Source of the DNA: Streptomyces sp. NRRL S-31
GTDB taxonomy: Bacteria; Actinomycetota; Actinomycetes; Streptomycetales; Streptomycetaceae
Length of the DNA stretch: 64,000 nucleotides
NCBI RefSeq assembly: GCF_000718775.1
Contig: NZ_JOCB01000001.1
Span: 124,001 to 188,000 of the forward strand
Reading direction: 5' to 3'
The translations under genes were made by a program, and so were the position numbers. Under the pieces are notes generated by a model. That model had not been told where the DNA came from, did no database searches, and saw only the letters and a list, made by a program, of their open reading frames with translations. Positions within the stretch are counted from its first letter, which is position 1; every line of letters begins with the position of its first letter. Below, piece by piece: positions 1 through 8,181 of the stretch.

Positions 1-89
1 CAGGCGTAGACGCTCCCCCGCCGGGTCCGCTCCCCCGCCGGCAGCCGGGCGTCCGGTCCGCGCGGGAACCACACGTCCGCCCGGACCAC
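1..89 (-). CDS. Possible 5' end of a leftward gene (partial)
   Basis: The minus strand is open from a GTG at 89 to the window edge, and 28 of 29 codons end in G or C, as expected for a Streptomyces gene. The visible residues begin VVRADVWFPRGPDARLPAGE. A purine-rich GGGGAAGGA lies directly before the GTG. I do not recognise the product. If real, it is divergent from the next gene with only 11 bases between the two annotated starts, so one of those starts may be wrong; the neighbour could instead begin at its ATG at 149. Confidence 0.35.
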   Translation of the reverse strand, partial: MVRADVWFPRGPDARLPAGERTRRGSVYA

Positions 90-100
90 TCCTTCCCCTC

Positions 101-2014
101 GTGGCGAGTGTTCCGTACCAAGGGGGACAGGGGTCCCCGCAGGCGCACATGGTGGTGTGCGGTGACGACGGGCTCGCGCACCGGCTGACCGCCGAGCTGC
201 GCGGGGTCTACGGCGAGCAGGTCACCCTGGTCGTGCCGCCGAACGGGCGCACCGCCCGGCCCCCGGTCGTCGGCCGGGCCCGGGCCGCGTCGGCGGCGCT
301 GTTCGACCGCGTGGTCAGCGCCGCGGTGGGCTCCGTCGGCCGGGCCGGCGGGACCGGGCAGCCCTCCGGTGCCGCCGCGGGCGCACAGGCCGGGGCGTCC
401 GCCGGGCAGCGCGCCGACGGCGAGGGCGTGCTGGAGGCCGCCGAACCGACCGAGGCGGTGCTCGCCGAGGCCGGGGTGGCGCGGGCCGCCGCGCTGGCCC
501 TCGTGTACGACGACGACGAGACCAACATCCGGGCGGCGCTGACCGCCCGCCGGCTCAACCCCCGGCTGCGGCTGGTGCTGCGGCTCTACAACCGGCGGCT
601 GGGCCAGCACATCGAGGAACTCCTGGACCAGGCCGCCGCGCTGGCCGCCGGGGACGGGGAGGACGGTCCGGGCACCGGAGCGGAGACCTCCACGACCGTG
701 CTGTCCGACGCCGACACGGCCGCGCCCGCGCTGGCCGCCACCGCCGTGGCCGGCACCGGCCGGGTCGTGCAGGCCGAGGGCCTGCTGCTGCGGGCCGTGG
801 AACGGCCGCTGTCCGCGGACGGGTCCGGCACCGGGCTGTGCACCCTCGCCCTGCTCTCGGGCGGCGACCCGGCCGGCACCGGCGGCCCGGACGGTCCGGA
901 CGGCACGGGCGAGCAGCCGCGGCTGCTCCCCGACGACGACGAGGTGCGGCAGGCCGCCGGGCGGCACGCCGTGGTGCTGGAGCACGTCTCCTCCACGCAC
1001 GGTGCGGAGTCCGCCGCGCCCGGCCGCCGGAGCACCGGCGTGATGCCGCTCGCCTCCTTCTTCTCCCGGCGGCTGCGCTGGTCCCTGGCCGGGCTGGTCG
1101 GCTGTGTGGCCGCCCTCGCGGTCGCCCTGTGGCTGGTCACCGGCATCCATCCGTTGCGCGCCTGCTACATCACCCTGCTGGACCTGTTCGCCATCGACGA
1201 CCCCGCCCTCAAGGAGCCCCTCGGCCGGCAGCTGCTGCAACTCCTCTCCGCGCTGGTCGGACTGCTGCTGCTGCCGGTGCTGCTGGCCACCGCGCTGGAG
1301 GCGCTCGGCACCTTCCGCACCGCCTCCGCCGTGCGCAGGCCGCCGCGCGGACTGAGCGGTCACGTGGTGTTGCTGGGGCTCGGCAAGATCGGCACCCGGG
1401 TGCTGACCCGGCTGCGGGAGCTGGACGTCCCCGTGGTGTGCGTCGAGTCCGACCCGGAGGCGCGGGGCCTGGCCACCGCCCGTCGGCTGCGGGTGCCGGT
1501 GGTGCTCGGGGACGTCACCCAGGAGGGCGTCCTGGAAGCGGCCCAGATCCACCGGGCCCGGACGCTGCTCGCGGTGACCAGCGCCGACACCACCAACCTG
1601 GAGGCCGCGCTGTACGCGCGGACCGTACGGCCCGATCTGCGCGTGGTGCTGCGGCTGTACGACGACGACTTCGCCACCGCCGTGTACCGCACCCTCCGGG
1701 CCGCCTATCCGCACGCCCTGACCCGCAGCCGGAGCGTCACCCACCTGGCCGCCCCCTCGTTCGCCGGGGCGATGCTGGGACGGCAGGTGCTCGGGGCCGT
1801 CGCCGTGGAGCGCCGGGTGCTGCTGTTCGCCGCGGTCGACGTGGACGGGCACCCACGGCTCGAGGGGCGCACGGTCGACGAGGCGTTCCAGGCCGGTGCC
1901 TGGCGGGTGCTGGCGCTGCTGGGGCGGGCCGACACCCCTTCCGGTCATGTGCTCCGGAAGGGGGACCGGGTCGTCGTCGCCGCCACCCGCAGGGGGCTCG
2001 CGGAGCTGCGGTGA
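101..2014 (+). CDS. Membrane protein with two TrkA-N/RCK-like NAD-binding domains
   Basis: The 637-residue product has an N-terminal Rossmann-like region (starting MVVCGDDGLAHRL at residue 17), a low-complexity Ala/Gly linker, two hydrophobic spans at about 325-400, and a second clear TrkA-N domain (GHVVLLGLGKIGTR, with GxGxxG). This is the plan of a regulated potassium channel or CASTOR/POLLUX-like protein, in which nucleotide binding gates a pore. The loop between the spans (CYITLLDLFAIDD) has no TVGYG selectivity filter, so the ion is uncertain. The start is GTG at 101; ATG at 149 is an alternative, and neither has a good ribosome binding site. The gene ends 3 bases from the convergent peptidase gene. 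Confidence 0.75.
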   Translation: MASVPYQGGQGSPQAHMVVCGDDGLAHRLTAELRGVYGEQVTLVVPPNGRTARPPVVGRARAASAALFDRVVSAAVGSVGRAGGTGQPSGAAAGAQAGASAGQRADGEGVLEAAEPTEAVLAEAGVARAAALALVYDDDETNIRAALTARRLNPRLRLVLRLYNRRLGQHIEELLDQAAALAAGDGEDGPGTGAETSTTVLSDADTAAPALAATAVAGTGRVVQAEGLLLRAVERPLSADGSGTGLCTLALLSGGDPAGTGGPDGPDGTGEQPRLLPDDDEVRQAAGRHAVVLEHVSSTHGAESAAPGRRSTGVMPLASFFSRRLRWSLAGLVGCVAALAVALWLVTGIHPLRACYITLLDLFAIDDPALKEPLGRQLLQLLSALVGLLLLPVLLATALEALGTFRTASAVRRPPRGLSGHVVLLGLGKIGTRVLTRLRELDVPVVCVESDPEARGLATARRLRVPVVLGDVTQEGVLEAAQIHRARTLLAVTSADTTNLEAALYARTVRPDLRVVLRLYDDDFATAVYRTLRAAYPHALTRSRSVTHLAAPSFAGAMLGRQVLGAVAVERRVLLFAAVDVDGHPRLEGRTVDEAFQAGAWRVLALLGRADTPSGHVLRKGDRVVVAATRRGLAELR

Positions 2015-2017
2015 ACG

Positions 2018-3850
2018 TCAGCCGGCGCTCCGGCCGGCCAGGTGCCGCTCCGCGAACTCCAGCTCCAGCCTCACCTGCTTGATCCGCTCGTCCACCACCA
2101 GCGAGCCGTGCCCCGCGTCGTACCGGTACACCTCGTGCACCGCGCCCCGCGCCTGGAGCCTCTTGACGTAGTTGTCGATCTGGCGGATCGGGCAGCGCGG
2201 GTCGTTGACCCCCGCCGAGATGTAGACCGGGGCCTCGACCCGGTCGACGTAGGTCAGCGGGGAGGACGCCGCGAAACGCTCCGGGACCTCCTCGGGGGTG
2301 CCGCCGAGCAGGGTGCGGTCCATGGCCTTCAGGGCCTCCATCTCGTCGTGGTACGCCGTGACGTAGTCCGCGACCGGCACCACCGCGATGCCCAGCGCCC
2401 AGGACTCCGGCTGGGTGCCGACGCCGAGCAGGGTGAGGTAGCCGCCCCAGGAGGCGCCGGTGAGGACCAGCCGGTCGGGGTCGGCGAGGCCGGAGGAGAC
2501 CGCCCAGTCCCGGACCGCGGCCACGTCCTCCAGCTCGATCAGGCCCACCCGGTGCTTGAGGGCGTCGGTCCAGGCGCGGCCGTAGCCGGTGGAGCCGCGG
2601 TAGTTGACCCGGACCACCGCGTACCCGTGGTCGACCCAGGCGGCCGGGCCGGCCGCGAAGGAGTCGCTGTCGTGCCAGGTCGGGCCGCCGTGCAGGTCGA
2701 AGACGGTGGGCAGGGGGCCGGTGGCGCCGGCCGGCCGCTGGACCAGGGCGTGGACGCGGCCGCCGGGGCCCTCCACCCAGACGTCCTCCACGGCCACCGA
2801 CGGCGGGCACGCCATGCCGGGCGGGTCCAGCACCACCCCGCCCGCCGTGGACCGCACCGCCGGCGGTTCGGCGGCCGACGACCACAGGTACTCCACGCTG
2901 CCGTCGGGGCGGGCCGTCGCGCCGGAGACCGTGCCGGGCGGGGTGGGGATGCGGGTCAGTTCGCGGGCCGCCAGGTCGTACCGGAACAGCTCGCTGCGGG
3001 CCTCGAAGCCGTGCACGACGAGCAGGGCGGAGCCGTCCGGGTACCACTCGGCGGCGACGTCGCCCGGCAGCTCCAGGTCCAGGTCCGTCTCCTCGCCCGT
3101 CGCCACGTCCCACACCAGCGGTTCCCAGCGGCCCCGGCGCTGGTGGCCGACGAGCAGCCGGGTGTCGCCGTCGACCGGGGCGAAGCCCAGCACCTCCAGG
3201 CCCAGCTCCTCGGTGCCGCCCTTGGTGTCGTCCAGCTCGGCGGCCGTCGTGCCGTCCGGGCGGAGCACGCGCAGGGCCGCGTGCATGGCGTCGCCGTGCT
3301 CGGTGTGCTCGACGGCGATCAGGGAGCCGTCGTGTGAGAGGTCGCCGACGCCCGCCGACTCGCGGTGGCGGTAGATCTCCACCGGCTCGGCGCCCTCCCG
3401 GGCCAGGTGGATCGTCGTGCCGTCCTCGTCCGTGGAGCGGCCGACGACCGCCGTGCCGCCGTCGCGGGACAGGGCCAGGCCGGCCGGGTAGGAGGGGGCG
3501 AGGCCGGGCACGGCCGGCTCGTCCGGACCGCCGGTGAAGGGCTGGCGGCGCCAGATGCCGAACTCGTCGCCGTCCTTGTCGTCGAACCACCAGATCCACG
3601 CGCCGTCCGGGGAGAGCACACCGTCCGTCGTGCCGTTCTGCCGGTGTGTCGCCTGCCGTTGCGCGCCCGTCGCCCGGTCCCAGGCGTACAGCTCGTACGT
3701 GCCCGTCGCGTTCGACACGAACAGGGAGCGGTCCGGCGCGTCCTCCGCCCAGTCGGGCAGCGAGACCCGCGGCGCCCGGAAGCGCCGCTCCCAGTCCGGC
3801 ATGTCCGCTGTCGTCTCCGCTGTCCTGTTCTCACTCTTGGCCCCAGTCAT
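2018..3850 (-). CDS. Prolyl oligopeptidase family (S9) serine peptidase
   Basis: The 610-residue cytoplasmic protein has an N-terminal beta-propeller-like part (repeated DG and WD-like strands, about 20-340) and a C-terminal alpha/beta hydrolase domain. The nucleophile elbow is GASWGGY, the Asp lies in GVNDPRCP, and the His is in YDAGHGS, completing the S9 triad. Such enzymes cleave short peptides, often after Pro or hydrophobic residues. I chose the ATG at 3850 (MTGAKSENR) because sequence upstream of it is open but has no conserved character. It is convergent with the TrkA-like gene and divergent from SURF1. Confidence 0.85.
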   Translation of the reverse strand: MTGAKSENRTAETTADMPDWERRFRAPRVSLPDWAEDAPDRSLFVSNATGTYELYAWDRATGAQRQATHRQNGTTDGVLSPDGAWIWWFDDKDGDEFGIWRRQPFTGGPDEPAVPGLAPSYPAGLALSRDGGTAVVGRSTDEDGTTIHLAREGAEPVEIYRHRESAGVGDLSHDGSLIAVEHTEHGDAMHAALRVLRPDGTTAAELDDTKGGTEELGLEVLGFAPVDGDTRLLVGHQRRGRWEPLVWDVATGEETDLDLELPGDVAAEWYPDGSALLVVHGFEARSELFRYDLAARELTRIPTPPGTVSGATARPDGSVEYLWSSAAEPPAVRSTAGGVVLDPPGMACPPSVAVEDVWVEGPGGRVHALVQRPAGATGPLPTVFDLHGGPTWHDSDSFAAGPAAWVDHGYAVVRVNYRGSTGYGRAWTDALKHRVGLIELEDVAAVRDWAVSSGLADPDRLVLTGASWGGYLTLLGVGTQPESWALGIAVVPVADYVTAYHDEMEALKAMDRTLLGGTPEEVPERFAASSPLTYVDRVEAPVYISAGVNDPRCPIRQIDNYVKRLQARGAVHEVYRYDAGHGSLVVDERIKQVRLELEFAERHLAGRSAG

Positions 3851-3996
3851 GCGCCCATAGTGCCTGGCCGCGCCGACGATCGGGGAACACGGACGCCCAG
3901 CCTGTGGATAACTTCCCGGCCGCGGGCCGCCCGCGGGCCGGGCCGTGGGCCGACCCGCGGGCGGGCGCCCGGCGCGGGCGCCGTACCGTGGAGGGC

Positions 3997-4788
3997 GTGT
4001 ACCGCTTTCTGCTGACACCCCGCTGGTGGGGCATCAACGTCTTCGTGCTGCTCGCCATCCCGTTCTGCGTCTTCATGGGGTCGTGGCAGCTGAGCCGGTT
4101 CGAGGGCCGGGTGCAGGACCACCGCGCCGCGACCGAGCAGGCCGAATCCGACGGGCACGAGGCGGCGCGCCCGCTGGAGTCGATGCTGCCCGTGGACAAG
4201 AGCACCTCGGGACGGCGGGTCACCGCGAGCGGGCGGTACGGCGAGCAGCTGCTGGTGCCCGGCCGGGAGCTGGACGGCAAGCGCGGCTTCTACGTCCTCA
4301 CCCTGCTGCGCACCGGTTCCGGCAAGGCACTGCCGGTCGTCCGGGGCTGGCTGCCCGGTACGGCGGACCCCGCGGCGGCGCCCGCCGCGCCCGCCGGCGA
4401 GGTCACCGTCACCGGCGCGCTCCAGGCGTCCGAGACGCCGGGCGACAACGGGGTCGGCGCCGAGGGCGGGCTGCCCGCCGGACAGACCTCGGCGATCAGC
4501 TCGGCGTCACTCGTCAACCTCGTGCCGTACCGGCTGTACGACGCGTGGGTGACGCTGGACGAGGGGGACGCCGGGATGAAGGCCGTGCCCGCCAGCGCGC
4601 CCAGCGGTACGGGGCTGGACCTGAAGGCGTTCCAGAACCTCGGGTACACCGGGGAGTGGTTCGTGTTCGCGGGCTTCGTGGTGTTCATGTGGTTCCGGTT
4701 GCTGCGGCGGGAGCTGGAGTTCCAGCGGGACGCCGCGCTGGGCCTGGTGACACAGGAGCCGGACCGGACGCCGGTCGCGAGCGGCTGA
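3997..4788 (+). CDS. SURF1 family cytochrome oxidase assembly protein
   Basis: The 263-residue membrane protein has the SURF1 pattern: an N-terminal transmembrane segment directly after the start (WWGINVFVLLAIPFCVFMGS), the conserved WQLSRFEGR junction, an extracytoplasmic domain with the family's GRELDGKRGFYVLTLLR and VRGWLP stretches, and a C-terminal transmembrane segment near residue 225 (EWFVFAGFVVFMWFRLL). SURF1 proteins help insert heme a into cytochrome c oxidase. The GTG at 3997 is chosen because the membrane segment follows at once; the GTG at 3988 adds three residues. GGAGGG lies unusually close to 3997, so this start is not certain. Confidence 0.85.
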   Translation: MYRFLLTPRWWGINVFVLLAIPFCVFMGSWQLSRFEGRVQDHRAATEQAESDGHEAARPLESMLPVDKSTSGRRVTASGRYGEQLLVPGRELDGKRGFYVLTLLRTGSGKALPVVRGWLPGTADPAAAPAAPAGEVTVTGALQASETPGDNGVGAEGGLPAGQTSAISSASLVNLVPYRLYDAWVTLDEGDAGMKAVPASAPSGTGLDLKAFQNLGYTGEWFVFAGFVVFMWFRLLRRELEFQRDAALGLVTQEPDRTPVASG

Positions 4789-4816
4789 CCCGCGCCGGCC
4801 GCCCGCCGCCCGGCCG

Positions 4817-6106
4817 TCACGTCGACGCCAGCAGCCCCGTGTAGTAGACCGTGCCCGCGCACGCCCCCGGTACCACCGCCGTCGCCGACGGTGCGCCGCC
4901 CTGCGCCGTGTGGGTGACCGCGATGCTGCCGTCGGCCGTGCCGTCGGCGGTCAGCAGCTGGGGCGTCGGGGCCACCGCGCCCGTGGTGTCGGTCGTGGCG
5001 GCGCCGGTGGTACCCGCGTCCTGGCTGGGTGTCGGGTCCGGCGACGGGCCGCCCGTGTCGGGGCCGCCGGTGCTGGTGTCGCCACCGGTGGTGGGGCAGG
5101 TCTCGGAGGGCACGAAGGCGAACCTCTCCTCGTACGCCGCGCCGGGCTGGAGGACCAGCGTGGCGACCTCCAGGGACGGGTCCGGCAGGGCCGTCGCCGC
5201 GTCCCCGGCCACATGCCGGGCGGCACCGACCTTGGCCGGGTCGGCGGCGCCCTGCGCCGCGGGCGTGACGCTGCCGGGGCCGCCGACGGTGCAGGCCGCG
5301 CCGGAGACGTTGACGACGCGGAACGTGCCGGAGACGACGCCCGCGGAGTCGGGTGCGGTCACGGCGGCGGTGGCGGAGCCCAGCTGGGCCGCCGTGCACA
5401 GCGGGATGCCCACGGTCGGGGTGGCGGAGGGTCCGGCGCCGCCGGCGGCCGGACCGCCGTGGCCGGTCGCGTGGTCCTTCTCGCCGCTCCTGTCCGGCTC
5501 GTTGCCGGGTTTGACGGTCGCGCTCCCGTGGTGCTTGGGGCCGCCGCCCTTGTCGGAGGTGCCCTTGTCCGTCGACTGGCCGGTGCCGCCCTGGGCCTGG
5601 GAGGTCTGGCCGGCCATGGCGGTGTTGGGGTCGGCGCCGCCGGCGTTCGAGACGTGCACCAGGGCGGGGATCGCGGTGCCGATGAACAGGGCCGCGGCCG
5701 CCACGCCGACCACCGCCTGGCGCTTGCGCGCCCGGCGTGCCGGGACGGCCCGGCGCAGGTGCTCCAGCGTGCCCGTGCGCGGCTCGATGTCGTCGACCGC
5801 CGAGTGCAGCAGGTGGCGCAGGGCCAGCTCGTCCGAGCCGAGCCCGTCCGTCCCGTCGATACCCGGGCCGAGCCCCTGGGGGCCCTTGTCGTCGGGTCCG
5901 TGGTTCACAGTTCCGTTCCCAGCGTGCGTTGGCGTGTCCTCGTGCCCGTGCCGGTCCGTCGGCTCGCGCCAGGCGTAGGGCTCGTGCCGTTCATGGGAGA
6001 GCCGTCCACGGGAGTGCTCATGGGAGTGCTCATGGGAGTGCTCATGGAAGTGGCGTTCGTCGAAGTGGCCGTCACGGGGATCGCTCCCTTCGGCGTGGTC
6101 GCTCAT
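4817..6106 (-). CDS. His-rich single-pass membrane protein, probable antagonist of the adjacent sigma factor
   Basis: The 429-residue protein begins with a cytoplasmic His-rich arm (HEHSHEHSHEH at about 23-33), then a short helical part (LRHLLHSAVDDIEP), an Arg-rich stop and one transmembrane segment near residues 132-152 (AVVGVAAAALFIGTAIPALV). The outside part is Thr/Gly/Pro-rich and ends in a Cys-containing beta domain. Its ATG overlaps the TGA of the sigma-factor gene by four bases (ATGA), so the two are translationally coupled. Gene pairing and topology suggest an anti-sigma factor, but the usual HxxxCxxC zinc motif is absent, so this is inference. The His arm is encoded by 12-bp tandem repeats. 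Confidence 0.6.
   Translation of the reverse strand: MSDHAEGSDPRDGHFDERHFHEHSHEHSHEHSRGRLSHERHEPYAWREPTDRHGHEDTPTHAGNGTVNHGPDDKGPQGLGPGIDGTDGLGSDELALRHLLHSAVDDIEPRTGTLEHLRRAVPARRARKRQAVVGVAAAALFIGTAIPALVHVSNAGGADPNTAMAGQTSQAQGGTGQSTDKGTSDKGGGPKHHGSATVKPGNEPDRSGEKDHATGHGGPAAGGAGPSATPTVGIPLCTAAQLGSATAAVTAPDSAGVVSGTFRVVNVSGAACTVGGPGSVTPAAQGAADPAKVGAARHVAGDAATALPDPSLEVATLVLQPGAAYEERFAFVPSETCPTTGGDTSTGGPDTGGPSPDPTPSQDAGTTGAATTDTTGAVAPTPQLLTADGTADGSIAVTHTAQGGAPSATAVVPGACAGTVYYTGLLAST
6010..6045 (-). repeat. Three perfect 12-bp tandem repeats inside the His-rich coding sequence
   Basis: GGGAGTGCTCAT occurs three times head to tail at 6010-6021, 6022-6033 and 6034-6045, followed by a decayed part copy (GGAAGTGG). 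On the coding strand each unit encodes a four-residue H/E/S block, so copy-number change would lengthen or shorten the His arm without a frameshift. Confidence 0.9.
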
Positions 6107-6783
6107 GCCGGTGTCCCCATGGCCACCCGCAGCGCGGCGATGCCCCGCGAACCGTACGCCTTCACCGAGCCCAGGGATATGCCGAGCGTCTCGGCGACCT
6201 GGGCCTCGGTCATGTCCGCGAAGTAGCGCAGCACCAGGACCTCGCGCTGACGGCGCTGGAGGCCCTTCATCGCCTTGATGAGGTCCCGGCGCTCCAGCTG
6301 GTCGTACGCGCCCTCTTCCGCGCTCGCCATGTCGGGCATCGGCTTGGAGAGCAGCTTCAGGCCGAGGATGCGCCGGCGCAGCGTGGAGCGGGAGAGGTTG
6401 ACGACCGTCTGCCGCAGGTAGGCGAGGGTCTTCTCGGGGTCGCGGACGCGCTTGCGGGCCGAGTGGACCCGGATGAAGGCCTCCTGGACGACGTCCTCGC
6501 AGGAGGCGGTGTCGTCGAGGAGGAGGGCGGCGAGACCGAGCAGCGAACGGTAGTGCGTCCGGTAGGTCTCGGTGAGATGGTCGACGGATGTCCCGGCGGC
6601 CTCGGTCGCCACGGCTCCCGCGGGCTCTTCGGCACCTTCGCGCTGACCGGGTATGCGGGTGGGCCGCGCTGCGGGCATGGGCGCGATCACCGGCATGCCG
6701 CCGGACGGGCGGGGCCGGAGCGCCGCACGGGGCCGCAGGGCCGCACCGCCGCGGGCCATACTGAGTTCGAGTACCTCTGCCAC
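6103..6783 (-). CDS. SigE-family (ECF-type) RNA polymerase sigma factor
   Basis: The 226-residue protein has a sigma-70 region 2 (residues about 72-140, with LLDDTASCEDVVQEAFIRV and AYLRQTVVNLSR) and a region 4 helix-turn-helix near the C-terminus (RQREVLVLRYFADMTEAQVA, then LGISLGSVKAYGSRGI). About 65 extra low-complexity residues precede region 2, so translation could begin at an internal ATG. The 3' end overlaps the downstream membrane protein gene (ATGA), the usual arrangement of a sigma factor with its regulator. A 22-bp repeat lies upstream. Confidence 0.85.
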   Translation of the reverse strand: MAEVLELSMARGGAALRPRAALRPRPSGGMPVIAPMPAARPTRIPGQREGAEEPAGAVATEAAGTSVDHLTETYRTHYRSLLGLAALLLDDTASCEDVVQEAFIRVHSARKRVRDPEKTLAYLRQTVVNLSRSTLRRRILGLKLLSKPMPDMASAEEGAYDQLERRDLIKAMKGLQRRQREVLVLRYFADMTEAQVAETLGISLGSVKAYGSRGIAALRVAMGTPA

Positions 6784-6903
6784 GTCAGTTGGACACGCTT
6801 CCCCCCTCGGGGGTTGTACGTGCCGGGCGTCACATGTGCGACAACCGACGGTGCCTCAATTGCCGTCATGCGTCCCGCTCTTCCCTTACGTCCCATTTGA
6901 ACG

Positions 6904-6947
6904 GGCGTCCCCACGCCCCGATCACGGCGTCCCCACGCCAGGATCAT
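6904..6947. repeat. 22-bp direct repeat upstream of sigma-factor gene
   Basis: GGCGTCCCCACGCC occurs at 6904-6917 and again at 6926-6939, each followed by a GATCA-containing 8-mer, with the start of a third degenerate copy (CGCGTCCC). The 14-mer is itself nearly palindromic (GGCGT/ACGCC), so each unit could bind a dimeric protein. It lies about 120-165 bases before the sigma-factor start. Confidence 0.6.
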
Positions 6948-6984
6948 CGCGTCCCGCGGTCCCTCAAGGGTGACCGCAAAGACG

Positions 6985-7020
6985 CTCCCCGCCCTCCGTA
7001 CGGTTGCGGAGGGCGGGGAG
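6985..7020 (-). terminator. Intrinsic terminator of the ask-asd operon
   Basis: A perfect 14-bp stem (CTCCCCGCCCTCCG at 6985-6998 with its complement at 7007-7020) encloses an 8-base loop. It lies 85 bases downstream of the asd stop on the minus strand. There is no long T run, which is usual for Streptomyces. Confidence 0.75.
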
Positions 7021-7104
7021 GGAAATCCTCTGTCGCCGCGAGGGACGGTTCAAGGGGTTGGACCATGCTCCCGGCCACACTTTTACGAAGATCCTACAAA
7101 GCGG

Positions 7105-8181
7105 TCACGCGCGAGTGGTGACGTCCGCCGTCTCCGCCGCGATCAGCTCCGCGATCTGCGCACAGTTCAGCGCCGCGCCCTTGCGCAGGTTGTCCCCGCA
7201 CACGAACAACTCGAGCGCCGCCGGGTCGTCCAGGGCCCGGCGCAGCCGGCCCACCCAGGCCGGGTCGGTGCCCACCACGTCGGCCGGGGTGGGGAACTCG
7301 CCGGCGGCCGGGTCGTCGCACAGCACCACCCCCGGCGCGGTCGCGAGGATCTCGCGGGCGCCGTCGACGCCGACCTCGCGCTGGAAGCGGGCGTGGACGG
7401 TCGCGGAGTGCGCGGTGACCACCGGCACCCGCACACAGGTCACGGCGACCGGCAGCGCCGGCAGGCCGAGGACCTTACGGGACTCGTCGCGGACCCCGGT
7501 CTCCTCCGACGACCAGCCGTCCTCGCCCAGCGCCCCGGCCCACGGGACGACGTTGAGCGCGACCGGGTCCGGGAACGGGCCGGTGCCGTCCCCGACGGCC
7601 CGCCGCAGATCCCCGGGGCCCGTGCCCAGCTCGGTCCCGGCCACCAGGGACAGCTGGGCGCGCAGCGCCTCCACCCCGGCCCGCCCGGCCCCGCTCACCG
7701 CCTGGTACGACGACACCACCAGCTCGCGCAGGCCGAACTCGGCGTGCAGCGCGGCGAGGGCGACGATCATCGTCAGGGTCGTACCGCCGGGACCGGCGAC
7801 GATCCCGCGCGGGCGGGACCGTACGGCGTGCGCGTTGACCTCGGGCACGACGAGCGGCACGTCCGGGTCCATGCGGAAGGCGCCGGAGGCGTCGACGACC
7901 ACGGCACCGCGCGCGGCGGCGGCCGGCGCCCACCGCGCGGCGACCTCGTCGGGCACCGCGAACAGCGCGATGTCGATGCCGGCGAAGGCGTCCTCCGCCA
8001 GGGCCACCACCTCGACCTCCTCCCCGCGCACGGCCAGCTTGCGGCCGGCCGAGCGCGGGGAGGCGATCAGACGGATCTCGCCCCAGACGTCCGCGCGCTG
8101 GGACAGGATGCGGAGCATGACCGTGCCGACGGCCCCGGTCGCTCCCACGACCGCGAGCGTCGGCCTGCCGGTCGGCACCAT
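7105..8181 (-). CDS. asd: Aspartate-semialdehyde dehydrogenase homologue lacking the catalytic Cys
   Basis: The 358-residue protein is Asd-like throughout: an N-terminal NADP fold (VVGATGAVGTVML), SSYQAVSGAGRAGVEAL with the active-site Gln, and CVRVPVVTAHS with the conserved Arg and His. Asd reduces aspartyl phosphate to the semialdehyde for Lys, Thr and Met synthesis. The family's catalytic motif NPNC(S/T)T reads GPGGTT here (codons near 7783-7800 on the minus strand), so the nucleophilic Cys is Gly. Unless Cys is supplied otherwise, classical activity should be lost, and another Asd would be needed elsewhere in the genome. The start ATG overlaps the ask stop by one base (TGATG), so the two are coupled. 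Confidence 0.85.
   Translation of the reverse strand: MVPTGRPTLAVVGATGAVGTVMLRILSQRADVWGEIRLIASPRSAGRKLAVRGEEVEVVALAEDAFAGIDIALFAVPDEVAARWAPAAAARGAVVVDASGAFRMDPDVPLVVPEVNAHAVRSRPRGIVAGPGGTTLTMIVALAALHAEFGLRELVVSSYQAVSGAGRAGVEALRAQLSLVAGTELGTGPGDLRRAVGDGTGPFPDPVALNVVPWAGALGEDGWSSEETGVRDESRKVLGLPALPVAVTCVRVPVVTAHSATVHARFQREVGVDGAREILATAPGVVLCDDPAAGEFPTPADVVGTDPAWVGRLRRALDDPAALELFVCGDNLRKGAALNCAQIAELIAAETADVTTRA

Larger units (their letters stand above)
6784..7104. other. Intergenic region upstream of the sigma-factor gene
   Basis: No gene is visible in these 321 bases. The left part must hold the sigma-factor promoter, and contains a 22-bp tandem repeat (6904-6947). The right part contains the strong hairpin that follows asd (6985-7020). 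Confidence 0.7.
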
